A stretch of 64,000 nucleotides of DNA from Terebella lapidaria (Eukaryota; Annelida; Polychaeta; Terebellida; Terebellidae), in NCBI GenBank assembly GCA_949152475.1, contig OX424555.1, positions 62,415,977-62,479,976 of the forward strand. Direction: 5' to 3'. The notes under the pieces are model-generated. The model worked only from the letters and a program-made list of their open reading frames with translations, ran no database searches and was not told where the DNA came from. Below, piece by piece: positions 1-13,900 of the stretch; position 1 is the first letter of the stretch, and each line of letters begins with the position of its first letter. Position numbers and translations under genes: made by a program.

Positions 1-1811
1 ATCTTCAAAACACACGAAATATTCTCCCACCCATCTCCGAACACAATAAAACAGCTAGCTCTGCCTTTGGGGACCTTTCACAGTTGTAGAAAAATGACAT
101 CGCTCATTTTGTAACTCGTCAAGCAGTAACTGGTGTGCGTGTATAATAATGCAAACACGAATAACCTCACAGGGGCCAAGGTTAGACCCTGAAGAAAGAT
201 GCTACGCCTACCCAAGAGCTTTTGATGGAGTATGACGGAGAGGCAAGGACAACATCTTACTGTATCAAATGCTTTGGGCAAGTCCGACTTTCCAAAGGTA
301 GATTTTCGACTTTGATGAATAGAATATTAAAGGCTAGGCTCTATGTGCTGTGAAGAGGAACAGTCAGGGGCGGGGAAATGGACTTGATCTCACAGAATAA
401 TGCAATGATTAATTGCCACTCATTATAACACATTCCCCTATCACATTCATTGAAGTACATTAATTTATTACAGTAAAAGAAGTCTATTTATTGGAATGAA
501 ATACATGCATCAACAACATAATGACCAGAGCTGTGCATCAACAACATAATGACCAGGGCTGTGCTCGGAAAGTTCCATATCGTGTTCTTTTTTTTGTGAA
601 TGAAAATTTGATTTTGGAAAATGTTGAATTCCATGATTCCAACAGGTCAAAATTTTGACATTTTTCAAACAAAACACAAGACAAATCTATGATTGATTAC
701 AAATTTCCCCCGCACAAAATGATCAGGCCGTCACATGCATCTCCCATTACAATGAAATATGACACAACTTGATGCATTGCCCAGATATCAAATTTAGTTT
801 TTCAGGAAAAAAACCCCAGCATTTAAAAAATCAATTCTAATTGGAACAATTGTTTCCACTCTGAACCCTGAAAGGGTCTCGAAATTTCAGAAGGATGTTT
901 TTAACGCTTTTGCTCGAAAGCAAATTAATGGCATTGAAATGTTCGGAACATGTGCGCTTTTTTCACATGGTAGAAGAACGTCACTTCCAATTACATCATA
1001 CAAGGGAAAAACTCTAGACAACAATAATTATAGATGTGAGAAAATTACATCATGCTGGGCTTTTGTTTGACAAATGGAAAGCTAGGTTTTGCCTTAGAAT
1101 GAGATTGATGTATTACAGGACTGGTTCAGAAACAAAACATGCCTTGTAATTTTAAATTTCATGCATACACGTCACTACTTTTCTGACTATTCCTTCACTA
1201 ATTTTCGAGAATGGCTTTCTTTGTACATAATAGTCCTTGAATTATGACTATTCATATATTGATTGGAAGACACATTGTTTATACATGTATATGTATGTGT
1301 ATACATGTATATGTAAACAAATATATAGTGCCCCATATACACAATAATACATGTATATTTTTCTTCTTGTTTTCTTTCCCACAAACCCTGGAGCATGACT
1401 AATACAACTGGATCTTCAAAACAACACTGGATTTCTACATCTCCCATGAATTATTGTAGCTGGAGTAGTTATGACAGCTGAGCACTGTTTGTGGCAGATG
1501 TCAATTAATATTCATCAGTGAGGTGTCCTCCAGGTGTATTTTCTAGCATTCGTTGAAGTTATAATGTACCTAATTTCATTTTAATGTGAATTACGCACTT
1601 CGCATACATGTGCTTAACGGCTTATTTTACAGAAAGCATGCATAGTTTACAGGTTTTTTTCCATAAACTGATTTCAAGCATATTATCAAAAATACATAAT
1701 CTCGTTGTGTATTTCTGAAATTATCCATGAGCATAAAATCATCTTATATGGCTCTCTGTCATGAGATATCAATTATTGTTACCATGGTTACTCAATGAAC
1801 ACAAGTATGGC
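1..1811. other. Caskin intron 6 (partial), no further exon seen
   Basis: AT-rich intron sequence left of exon 6, running off the window. It holds a 28-bp tandem duplication (507-534 and 535-562, unit GCATCAACAACATAATGACC...) and an alternating TATACATGTATATG tract near 1280-1325. No sixth ankyrin repeat or SH3-coding exon was recognised. Confidence 0.6.
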
Positions 1812-1817
1812 TCGTAC

Positions 1818-1951
1818 TTGATGATGTTGCTGTGTCCGTTCCTGGCGGCGAGATGTAGACAGGTGCTGCGGTTGTTGTCGGCCATGTCGTCCTGAGGACT
1901 GCCCAGCAGTAAGCCGTTACACTGGTTACTCTTGACCAACAGCTCCACCAC
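1818..1951 (-). CDS. CASKIN: Caskin exon 6 (ankyrin repeats 4-5)
   Basis: Encodes residues 165-208: [15 protein letters not shown], a [11 protein letters not shown] linker and [14 protein letters not shown], matching the vertebrate block around PLHLAAKNGHIDII. The acceptor GCAG is at 1952-1953 and the donor GTACGA at 1817-1812, leaving two bases of the next codon. The linker is as long as in vertebrates. The next exon (repeat 6) was looked for in 1-1811 and not found, so the intron continues past the window edge. Confidence 0.88.
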
Positions 1952-4900
1952 CTGCGTCAAGTCACAACAACAAATTTATTTTCATGCATTCAGGTTTAGT
2001 GAACTTCAGAGCTATTTTCACATAATTTGTCAGACTTTGATTTCTAGAGGGTTCTCGTGTTAGAAGGTTTATTATTCCATGTTTGTTTTTCATATGTCCC
2101 GTGCAGAATTAAAATGGCAATTATATATGCACACCAGCCATTAAAATGATTCAATTCATTTTTGTTCATTTTTAAATTTGAATTGCAAGATCGCAATATA
2201 TTTTGATATGCATATAACAACCACACTTTTTATTCTTACACACACACCAAAACAGAAACGATGACATGTTTGAAAATCTAGTCAACATGGTCAAGGAGTA
2301 CTAGTATATGGTCAAGGAGTACTATGTAGTATATTTCTAGTGCTCCATAAATCTACATTTCTATGGCAACAGTTTACATGGGTTACAGATGAACCCCTCC
2401 CCCCTCCACAATACAATCATGTAAGACATTCACACTATCCCCAATCCCCAAGTTTTTTTCCCCTGGACAATCCAATACATCCGTCTTGAAGACAGTCAAT
2501 AGGCAGCAGTCCTTCTCACTTCTTGGAAAACTCTTCCAGGATTTCTCCCTTCTTTACGTTCCCAAATCTTCCCTCCCCTCTCATTTGGGTGCGCAAAGTC
2601 CCTCGGATGCAAGTTTTGTTATGGGATTTCCCTGTTTTGTCTTTGTTTGCTGTCCTGTCTTCACTCTTCAATCGCCTGGGGAAGTTTGTTTGGTTGCGGT
2701 CAATTAGTTCAAGAGATCCAGGATTCCATGGATCCTGGCACTGAGTAGCAGGGGGGATTGTGTATGGGGAGAGGTAGAAGGTGTGAAGGGCATTGGCCAC
2801 CTCATAAATCAGGGCCTGTTACTGTCTGTCTGGCTCTGTAAGCTCCATAGTCTGGCCAATAGTATAGTTATTGGTGTTATTGGTACCCCTGGAAATCTTC
2901 CGTAAAACTGTAACATTCTTGTTTAAGGTTATTGCTGAATACAAGGTATAGGTTTTCAAACAAAATTATGTTTCGATTGCCATTTTGATTGCAGTCCACT
3001 AGCTAACCAATCTATGCTCTGTTCCTTTAATTCTGTTGAGAAACTTCAGGAATTCTGAATGTGCAAATATTCAAGGGTTTACGTGCTGGACACAGCTAGA
3101 CCAGTGACTTTGTTTCAAGTTCCCTGACTGGAAGATGACGATGCAGTAATTCTGAGTTCAAGTGGTTCTCCCTGATCAATATGATGGAGATGATGACGGA
3201 TAAACATGATAGAATTTGTCAAAAAATTCTAAGAGCACATAACGAAAATGTCAAAAATCATGAAATCTTGCATGTTTCACATCTCTAGTAGTTCTCAGCT
3301 GAAAAGTACATTGTAGCGAAGGTTTTTTGACAGAACATAGTGCAGTCATGATACTATAAAATAGGATAAAAGTTAGATCTAATATCCCAAAATTGGATGG
3401 TCTGAACTCACCTCTATTTATGCCTGTATTGCATTTTTTGTGTGATATCAAATATACAGCAAAATGTATCCAAACAAGTTTGCAACATCATATTCAGTTG
3501 TGAATTTCATATTTTCCATCGAAATATTATGAGCCCATAACAAATTGATCCCAACATGAAATCTCCCACATACATGACATTGTATCCACCTGCATTCAGA
3601 CCAATACTCCTACGGAATGCATGTTCCAAATGGAGTAGGACTCCCCCAAAATTCCCTTGGATCTCAAGAGACCAATATTCCACATCATGGTTGGGGGATA
3701 GATACCCTGCTGATATCAGTGGGTTTCCTGACCCCCCCCCCCTCCCACACACACAATTCACCTGTAATCAGGGAACATGTGCAAGGTGTAAACAGAAAGG
3801 TTACTGGCCCAGTTATCTGGATGGGTTTGTCTGGACACCTCCAAACTCCCCAGCATCCACCCCAACAGTTTGTTGAAAGGTTATTAAATAGTTGGAATGG
3901 AATCAAGGAATGGACAGGAGAGATAGTGTGTGTGTGTGTGTGGGGGGGGGGGTGAGAGGGGTTGCCTTGAGCAAGTAAATGTATCTATTAGGCCTTGACC
4001 TAGGTCAGAGATTAGCAGCTGTTGGAGGCAATAAGTAAGTCAAAAACATCATCCAGATATTCTGGCCAGTTAATAATCAATCATACTGATATCACATGGC
4101 TGTTTGGAAGTTTTTAGCTTTCATTAATGTCAGTCAGCTGTTCAAATCTCACAGGCAGGTCTTGCTTGGAAAACAGATCTCATAATGGCAAGAGTCAAGG
4201 CTGACAAGATTGTGTTTTCAGTCAAATTTCACCTAATTAATCATGTTAATTGATTCGATGAGTTTTAAAACTGATGAGCAAGGATTTTCTTCATTTTGCA
4301 TGATAACATCATAAAAAGTTTGATCCCTTTTGTATTATATCAACATCATTAATAACAAATTTTAGATAGAGCTAGTTATAGACATAATAAAGATAAGTCA
4401 ATACTCACAATTGCATAACCTGCACAAAGGTTCACAATTTTATTTATCCATATTTCCTGAAAACTGAACACAATGTTGATAGTTATATTATCCTAATATA
4501 ATAATCCTCATTTGCATTGTTTTAGTCATCACATTGGAGTTATATCCCCTGACCACACAAAGGAGAAACTGCACACTGTGTATCCAGAGATAGCCGAATT
4601 CACAACAAAGCTGACTTCATTGTTCATGCATTTCTCTCTTCAAGGTGTTAAACTCAACCAATAACGACCACTTCCTTTCTGAACACCCTGTATCCCTTAC
4701 TCTTCCCATGGCTTCAGTAAAATTGCCGCCAGCGTCTCCATGCATCTCGCACGCGCAAACATGCACTGTGTGTATATTTAGCTGGTGTAGTCAGCAATCG
4801 GCACTACTAATAGATCCAGACAGGGGCAACTGGGATCAAAATATTGCCATCCCATGTGGTCATAATTCCCACATAAGCCTGGGGCCATGTACGAAAAGAA

Positions 4901-7900
4901 AGAAGAGTTTAAAAGGACACTGAGAAACCGCATGGTGGCATATGGAATACACACGAAGAACTGCAGAATGCATGTAGGGAGCAGACTTGAAGGAAAGGTG
5001 TCTTTCATTTCAGCATTTATTTTCCTGTTCCACTGCCGCCCTGATGATGACGATAACATAATCCAATATTTTTGCCGAATTTTTTTCTCATGAAGACTTG
5101 CACTTTTCAGGTGTGGCTGACTCACCCTTGACTTTTTGCTGGTTACATGTGGCGTTGTTGGGTTCAAACTTCAAGGGGATAATTCTTGGAAAGCAAGAAC
5201 CCCACTGGTTTATAATCCAGTGCTGAGCTGGTTACACTGATCCAGGTAATATCATGTGCATTCTCACAAAGTCAGGGTGATAGCATTGAAACTTATGGCC
5301 TGGAAAAAGACATCATTCTTTCAGTCATGAAAATTTCATTGGAAACCAGACTTTTAAAGTGCTTTATGATAAGCATGTTCCAAAAGGTCTGTGGCATAGT
5401 TTTACAATGTGAGATCCCACAATAAACACTGACCACCGAGATAATATTCCCAGCCATCAATGGGCCATTCAAACAGGAGTCTGCCCATGGTTTGGATATT
5501 AAACCTAAATTTCCTGATATTGGGAATACCTTCCACCAATCAGTATTTTAAACTTTAAATCACAAGAACAGTAACCTCAGACCTGGATTTGACTAAGTTT
5601 ACACCTTGAAGCAATGACCCTATGAACCACCTCAATCGAAATACATAAACTTGGCATATTGCCTGTTATTGTACATTAGCCAGACCACAGACCAAAGGGA
5701 TCACCATCCAATAAATTTCGAGAACTCCTCATAAAACTTGATCCGGTATGAAGCCCCCTGCATGTTGTGGAAAGGGTTGTTTGTAAAATTTGTGAATCCA
5801 GAACACCTAAACCCAACATAACATGATCGAGTACATGATGTATGAGATTTGATACAGATCAAACATATCATATATTTTCACCTTAGTGGATACCACCTGT
5901 AATACCACAGGTGCATTATTGTATCTACGATTGCCAGGGAACTATTGTACCCATGATGGGTACATGCACAGTCAAGAAAATTTGAGATGTATATGATGTC
6001 GAGTATAATGTTTAACCAAGTATCTATCTGTAACATCTTGATTACCTGACATATCACAGACCTGATACTCTTGAACATACTCAAAATTTTAATTCTTGAA
6101 TGTACATAATGCACACATGTCTACAAATAATGCTGCCAATTCCAGGACATGTACACAATAAGTCCATAAAGCTCTGAGAACCCAGCCAAAATTTTCAAAG
6201 ACAATTCATAGTTATGCAGTGTAACCCTGTCTGAACCTTTATTTACCATTACATGTACAATGTATGTGAATCTGCATTCCGGTGTTAACGGACTTCCATA
6301 AATAACCTCATCGGGTTGATTGGCCTACATAAATATTACACCTATTCAATTTATGCTCAACTCATTGTCTGGGCAACCTTGCACTTTCACTTTCAAATTC
6401 CCACCAAAGAAAACACTTTTCACCAGTGCTGCCTACTGCTTTTTTTAAAAATGAGTTTTTGAATGAATTAACCTACATCTCATGCTGTTATACTATTATC
6501 CATTTGTGCATTTACTAATTGGAAATTGAATTCCAGATATAACTGACATTGATTTCAAAGTGAAGATTCCTCCAAGATGCAGGAACATCGGCTCAAAATT
6601 TGAGTTTTAGTTTCTTATGTGAAATTTGAGGTCAGAGGTTAAAGAAATATTTAGACTGATTGTGGCAATTGTTTACTTGGCTGAGTGATTCCTTTGTTCA
6701 CAACCAGACAACTTGTTTATTTGATGGCAACCATAATTGGGCAATAAGCCAATGAACAGCAAACCAAGATGCAATATGATGTACCCACTATGTAGTCTAA
6801 CTGCCACTAACAAGGAGCGAAAAAAATTATTCTTTGTCGGTATATTACCTTATTATTACACAGACACAGCATGACGAGGCAGCAAAATTAACAGAAGCAA
6901 ACTAACTGTCAAGTTGAATCATCGTAATCATGCATGAATATGGAACCCCTGGGAGGAATTTTTGCAACTATTAGCGACTTAAAAGGCGGTCCCGCAGTTA
7001 TCATGGTTATATTCAAATAATTTCCCACTGTTTTTTGCCGAAAAATCATCAGGGTGGGAGGTAGATGTTTTAAGACTATGACTGGTGTGCATGTCTCAGT
7101 GTGGCATCTTCTGTGACAAAACAAGAAGAAAACGCACGCATCTGTGATCATTTGTGCTAGTTTTTGTAGCGTTGTTTTTGTAGTGTCGTACCTTGACTCT
7201 CCCGAACTCGCAGGCCAAGTCGAGGGGTGTTTTGTAAGCGTTGTTTTCCGCCGTGGGGTCACCATGGTGCTTCAATAACTGGCTAACCTGGAAATGTGAA
7301 AAAATTTAATAAGAAACATAAGTTATAAATTGTAGTCATTTACATTAATAAAGTATTCATCTAACAAAGTATATGCACTGTGCAGTCACAATAAATGAGT
7401 TTCGATCAAGCTTTTCGATCTTTCTCAGTGACCTCAACTCCAAGTAACTTTTTACAACATGAGAAATTAATTTGAGGGCGGTTAGAGTGGCCTGGGCGGC
7501 ATACATGTAATTTATTCAGGTACACGGCATCGAGTTTCTCTTCTTGTGATGGTCGGAAAATGACACAAATAATTTTTTCCATGAAATTTATCTATGGCGG
7601 TGCTTTCTGTCATATAACTGGCATTTTGTGCAGATAACTTCGGTCAGACCACGTAAATTGATGCCTCATTAGCATAACTATTTTAAATAGGTTGCTCCTG
7701 TGGAATAATTTCGGTATAAATCTTTTTCATTGGTTTGTACAATATTATGCCGTTATCACAGATCAAACTTGAAAGCTGAAACTGTAAATTATCAAAACTC
7801 ATACTGGTGACAATTTTGCAAAAAAGGCACCTAGCATTATAACCATGCTATCTTGCATGGGTAGTCACTGATTGTATCTCCTACTTATATGGAAACAGAA

Positions 7901-10900
7901 TCCTGTCCCTACTGTTCACACTATGGGGTCATCAACACATTCTTTTCATAATACAAAACCAGCATGACCACTGTCGACCCCGAGTCATACAAACCATTCT
8001 AGTTCTTCCCAAAACAAGACTCCTTTGTAGATAATAAAAGAAAGGACAAAACACTATCAAACAGATTCACAGAAAACCAACAATTTACATACATTATCTA
8101 CACATATACCAATGACAACAAATAAACCTGCATTGTAAATAGCATCTCCTGACAAATAAAAAGATGAGTGTTTTGATGATTAATTGATGCATGCAGAAGA
8201 CAATCCCAGACCCCTGGGTGACCTTTTCCCCAGTGATAGTGCTGTCGTCATGAACAATGTGACAACTGTCACTGGTGCGGGTGTTAACTCCCCGGGAACA
8301 CACACAGTGACCGATTAAAGATGTATGGCTACTGAATGATGCTGCTGTCACTTCAGACGATTGAGGCACTGACAGTGGAGAGAGTCAGGGGTTGGGGCGA
8401 GCTAGTGAAGAGGCAGGCATAATTAATTAGACAATTGACGGACGTGTACATGGCACAGATATGGAGATCTTCGGGGACAGGATCTATACAAATGCTGATC
8501 AGGTGTCAGTAAATTATAATGGCTTGCATGTTCTAACTTTCCAGTCATTATTTTGTGATGGTTGACATGTTGAATTTGCAAAATTTTCTTCCAGTGCCAT
8601 TGCAACTCAAACTTTCAACTGCAAATAATTTAAACCAAATAATTTTTTTTTGATCCAAAATCAGTTTTTGCCATATAAGTGTGCCATATAACTTTTTTTT
8701 TTACATGATACTGCTATTGGGGGGGGGGGGGGGGGAGAGATGAGGTTGTGCATTGTCCTTCAAAACCTATATATAGTTAGTTATGTGGGTGGGTACATGT
8801 ATGTTCACTGTATACACACTGAAAGGAGAAAGTAACATTTCAAGCACGTCCTATGCGACAGCAAGCAAACTAGACATTTCTCGGAAACGATGATCCTCGC
8901 ATATAAATGTCCCATATTCTGTCAGCCAACATTAAATTTTTGTGCTAGTACATGGTATATCTCATGTCTGACCACAGTTTCTCATGTAGAGTGAAACATC
9001 TTGTCATTTGCACGAATAATATTTTCAATAGTTGTAGAATTATTGTGTTCAAACACCTTTCACAAATATAAAATCTCCAGATATCAAAAGGTACATGTAC
9101 ATGTATTTAAGATGGAATAATTTTGTTCTACAGAATCAATGAAGGTCTATTTGTCCTTGAGATTGATGATTCCATGGTGCCATTATGACACTATTTTTGG
9201 GTAATGAACTATCATAATGCAATCCACATTATGATCTACTGGCAACCTTATAAGTCATAATGCACCTCAATTTTCCTAATAAACAAAAGTGGTAAACTCA
9301 TGTTTTAATAAAGGTGTCTATGTAACTACTAACTATAAAATATATGTATATATATGTAACTATAAAACTGATTCCATGAAAAAACCTCTGTATGTATTAT
9401 TTTGAGTAGATTAATTCGGGACTTACTGACATTTCTTTTTTCTATTATCTGGACAACCTAATTCCATTCTAAATGTTTATCGATTTCGGATTCTACATTT
9501 ACAGCAGGAACTTCCTTCACGTTGTTTTGTACTTGAGTTTATGAATGTTTACAAATATCAAGGGAAAACCCCTGGATTGATCACAAGCAGCGAGTGAGAT
9601 TTTAATTAACCTTTCCTGTTTTGCTTCTTCACATTTACTGAGAAGTCAAAAATTCTAGGTTATCACTATCTTCTCAGGGATGAAAACAATCCGAGATTGA
9701 TGGTTTGCGTTGGTATCTATGACTCTGCGGCTTTGTTGTGCTGTACCCTGGGAAAGGAAGCCTTCCATTATCCGCCATGTACTAATTGTTAGAACACACC
9801 CTTGCCGTTTGTGACTGCAACAAACAAGCAAAAGCAATTAAGACGAAATGTACCACCATGCACTTTTGGGCTCGTATCTTCAAATTCCAATCTGATTTCT
9901 GTAATTTTCACTGTTGTCTGGGATGGGAAGAAGAGGAGTAACTGTAGAAGTGATTTCAATTTTTTTTTTGTGGCTTTTTTTGGCTGGTATTTTCCACCCC
10001 ATAAATGGACATGCTCGAAGGACAAATCGGTTTTTGAGGGGAGAGCAAACTCAGATATCTCCAAGTAAATATTGACGACAATTTTTATCTGATTCGTGGC
10101 GGACAGTCGCCGGTGTTCTGTTTCGCACGATCGACTGTAAAGACAAAAGAAATGGATAACTCATTGATCAACTTAGTCACAATTCACACACTACAAACAG
10201 AACACTCTCCGCGACAGCTAGCTCATATTTCTGATCCATCCACTGCTTCGCTGTAGCTATGGCGACATTTTTTCTAGTGTTTGCATAATTTCCATCCACT
10301 GTGACGACTTCCCTCTTCGGATTATCCCTGGCTCTCTATTTGCTAAAACCGGACAAAGGAAATGACGGGACATAATTGATGGCAAATTACGAAAACATGG
10401 CCTTGAGGTGTACAGACATGTATGACAATTTCTCCAAGGGGCAGAGGTTTGGACACACATGTACACTCTATATGACATCTAGTGTGCTATTGTTATCATT
10501 AGCTAAATTGATCCAGTGATTATTTCACTGGTATTTTAGCAATAGCCAAGATAACCAAACACATTATAACTCGCCCTGAGGGTGAGGCAGGGCTATCAAA
10601 TCTGTCAGGAAAACAAACATTATTACACCCCACCCAACAGAGGCCATCCAGTATTATGTTTGACCCATTTTTGCTAGTTTTGAAGCAAAGAGATACCACT
10701 GGCAAAACTGAATCCAGCATTTTATACAATGATATAAAGTGGCGTAACAAATTGCGATAGTTGGAAATTATGGGTGTGTATTTTTCCAAGCAAGAATTTT
10801 CTAAGTAAACTAAGTTTTTGCCAAATTTGGCATGAATTACATGGACATCAATGCCAATTATCATGAGTCTGAATGTCACACAATACTATGAGTTCCATTA

Positions 10901-13900
10901 ATTTGAGGCCGTTAATGTTCACTGTCGAAATACATTCCCATGATGCAAGTCATTTAGACCATCAAACATCATAAAATACCAGCCTAAGCAATGTATACCC
11001 CTAATTGAATCAAGCTGGTCTCGCATTAATTACTTCAACTTTGTCAGTGCGACAAACAAAACACATAAATTGTGCATATTAACAGAAATCACGGACATAA
11101 TGTGTCTGCATATACATCACAATCATCTGCGACTATTGACGGGAATCCCCTGTATTTGCTGACTACACTGCCACAGAGGCAGCGTTTGGACCCCTGCTTC
11201 GTTACAAAAGACAACGATAATCGTAACTGGCAGAGCGAGTAAATCGCATCAAGGCGCGGCCAATAAAAGGCAGCGTGGGGATACATCAGCGTGGTGGGGA
11301 GTCCGGCAATTCACAAAAATAAAAGCTATCATAATATACTTTATTGTTGGGGGGATTGGGAAGGGGGGTGGTTGGCATATGAATTTGTATCGCTGCAGAG
11401 AATTAATAATTGCAATTGTGTTGTTTGCATCAACGCATATTTATCGGTAGTACTGAAGCTGTGAAAATGTAGAGTAGTATTTTTTTTGTGAAGATGGGAA
11501 AAAATTTAGATCGCATTTGCGAATTAATCTATTGAGGACAGCCTCATCGTCAATACTATGTGCATTAACCACTTCTCAACAATCCAAAATATTAGCATGT
11601 AATCATGTTTGCCAAGCCTGGAGGCATTTTTATCCTATACCGCATAATTTTTATGCACTTGTGAATAATGTTATTTGACCAGTGAAGCCTCAGTAGAAAA
11701 TAGTGGTAAAAAGCCAGATAATTTCTGAATTATACGCGAACAACTAAAGTGATTGCTGCACGATTACGGTGAATGAAAGCCTGATTATCACTCAGCTCAA
11801 ATAGTGCTGGCATTTGGGCACCAAATTACCATGATTATATATACTGATAATAACCTTGCTCTTCGAAAATTTTGAGCATATTTTACTATCATAGTGATAC
11901 AGGCATGTAGTGCATTTTCCACTGGTGTACCCAGCTAAATTGGAATCCGTTCAGAAAAGACCCTGCCACTGACCACGTTGATGTGTCCGTGCTCGCAGGC
12001 GAGGTGTAGTGGAGTCATCCCGTCATTGGCCGCGTCGTTAGCCGAGGACGAGTTCTCCAGGAGCAGCGAGATCGCACCCAGCTCCTTCCCCTGCCACGCC
12101 GCGTAGTGTAGCGGTCGCATACCTATGGTCAGAGATGGAACATGTAATATGAATATGTTTCTACTGATTTTACTGAAATTTATTACACACATGCGACCAA
12201 GGTATATTTTTTTTGTATTAAATGAGAACAACATCAAGTTTGATACTTTCATGTTTTTAACCTTTTATCGATTTGGTAGCACATAATATCTAACAAGTTT
12301 GATACAATGTACAATTGATAATACAGATCTCTCTCCAAAAAATGCAGTGATCCAGAAGTAAGTCAAGGTATTTGTCAAACCACCACCCAAAAATAGTTCA
12401 TTGAAAATCTTACATTATCACGAAAAGGCAATGCAAATACGAGAGTCAATAGTTTATGCCATGCCATGTACATCAATGTACCTACGTACATTCCACATAT
12501 ATACCATTGGTGTCATATATCTCATGGACTAAAATCTGACCATATTTGTTCGTGACTCAAGCCTATCTTGGCAAGGACCTGTCATATAAACACCCTTGGC
12601 ACACACACGCACGACTACGGACGCAAGACTAATACAATGACTCTTGCACACTTCTGTGCTATGAAATTGTGTGCTGTGAAAATAGCAGGAATGCAACTCT
12701 CGAGTTCAATTTCCTTTTTCTTACAAGTTTTTCACTCGTGTAGATTTTTCAGACCATGTATGCTGAATGCATGTATGAATTTAAAATATTCAATGACAAC
12801 AAGTATTCTGCTGTAGTCTGGTTTCATCACGTTTATTGTCTTTCATGAGGCTGATATTGCCATACGTATCTGGCGACAGACACTTGCAACTTCGAGTCTT
12901 TTCTGTAATTTATACCCAGATCATGAATTTTGTTGTGTCATAAACATTACACATGTCTCCAGGTACATCTAGTTACCTGGATGTCGGCCTCTCCACTTGT
13001 CTTCATCATAAGCTCAGTCCCTTCTCCGAAACAATATTACTTATTGGATTCGTCAAATTGCATAAGCCGATTTCCATTGCAGTCTACATAGAGACCACCT
13101 GACCTCTTACATTTCCTGTACATTAATATTAATTGACAATACCCTGGGAGGTATCTCGGCACGATCACAATATGTACATAAATCACGGAAAACAACAAGC
13201 TTTGACCTTACATTACTCAGACTTAATGTGATTATAGGCCAAGCACATGTCTGCACTCTTAGACGATGTTTGTACAGTTCGAGTAGGTAATGACTGGTGT
13301 TGCTCCTTTTCAACTCTCAAATCGAGACTCCAAGATTTATTAATTAGGACAAGTTTGGACAGCGTCAGTTGCAGACGCCGGGTGACTATGGATTAATACC
13401 TAGTGTCATGGATGTCAAGTGCCCAGCGACAGGTGTCTGACAGATGTCATACGTGGTCCGAGACTCCAGAAAACTTTCTCAGAAGACACAAAGTCACAGG
13501 CACTCGTCAGAGGTTTGACAAATATCGTTATCCTCGATCTATTGCGCTATTGGAAATCATCCAAGTAGAGCCATGCTGTTGTCCTCCTTTTGAGAATGTT
13601 AAGGAAAGAAAAACAGTATACAGCTGCAATCTTCTACTTTATCTTCACATCTGAACAGTTGTTTGAAATCTGTTCGCAAATATCCTGAACAATATTATTT
13701 TTTATAACTTTTTCCAGCTCACATTGTGTTTTCACAACTCAACTCCAAGGACACAATAACTTTTTGCATCGAAACAACAAATATCCCAGTCAATATTTTT
13801 ATTGTGCAATATTTATTCACGAAACGGGTCTATATCTTCTAAGACTTGTTAATCAGTGAGCGGTATTTTTTCACCTGGATGAGAAGTGCCAAGAGACTAC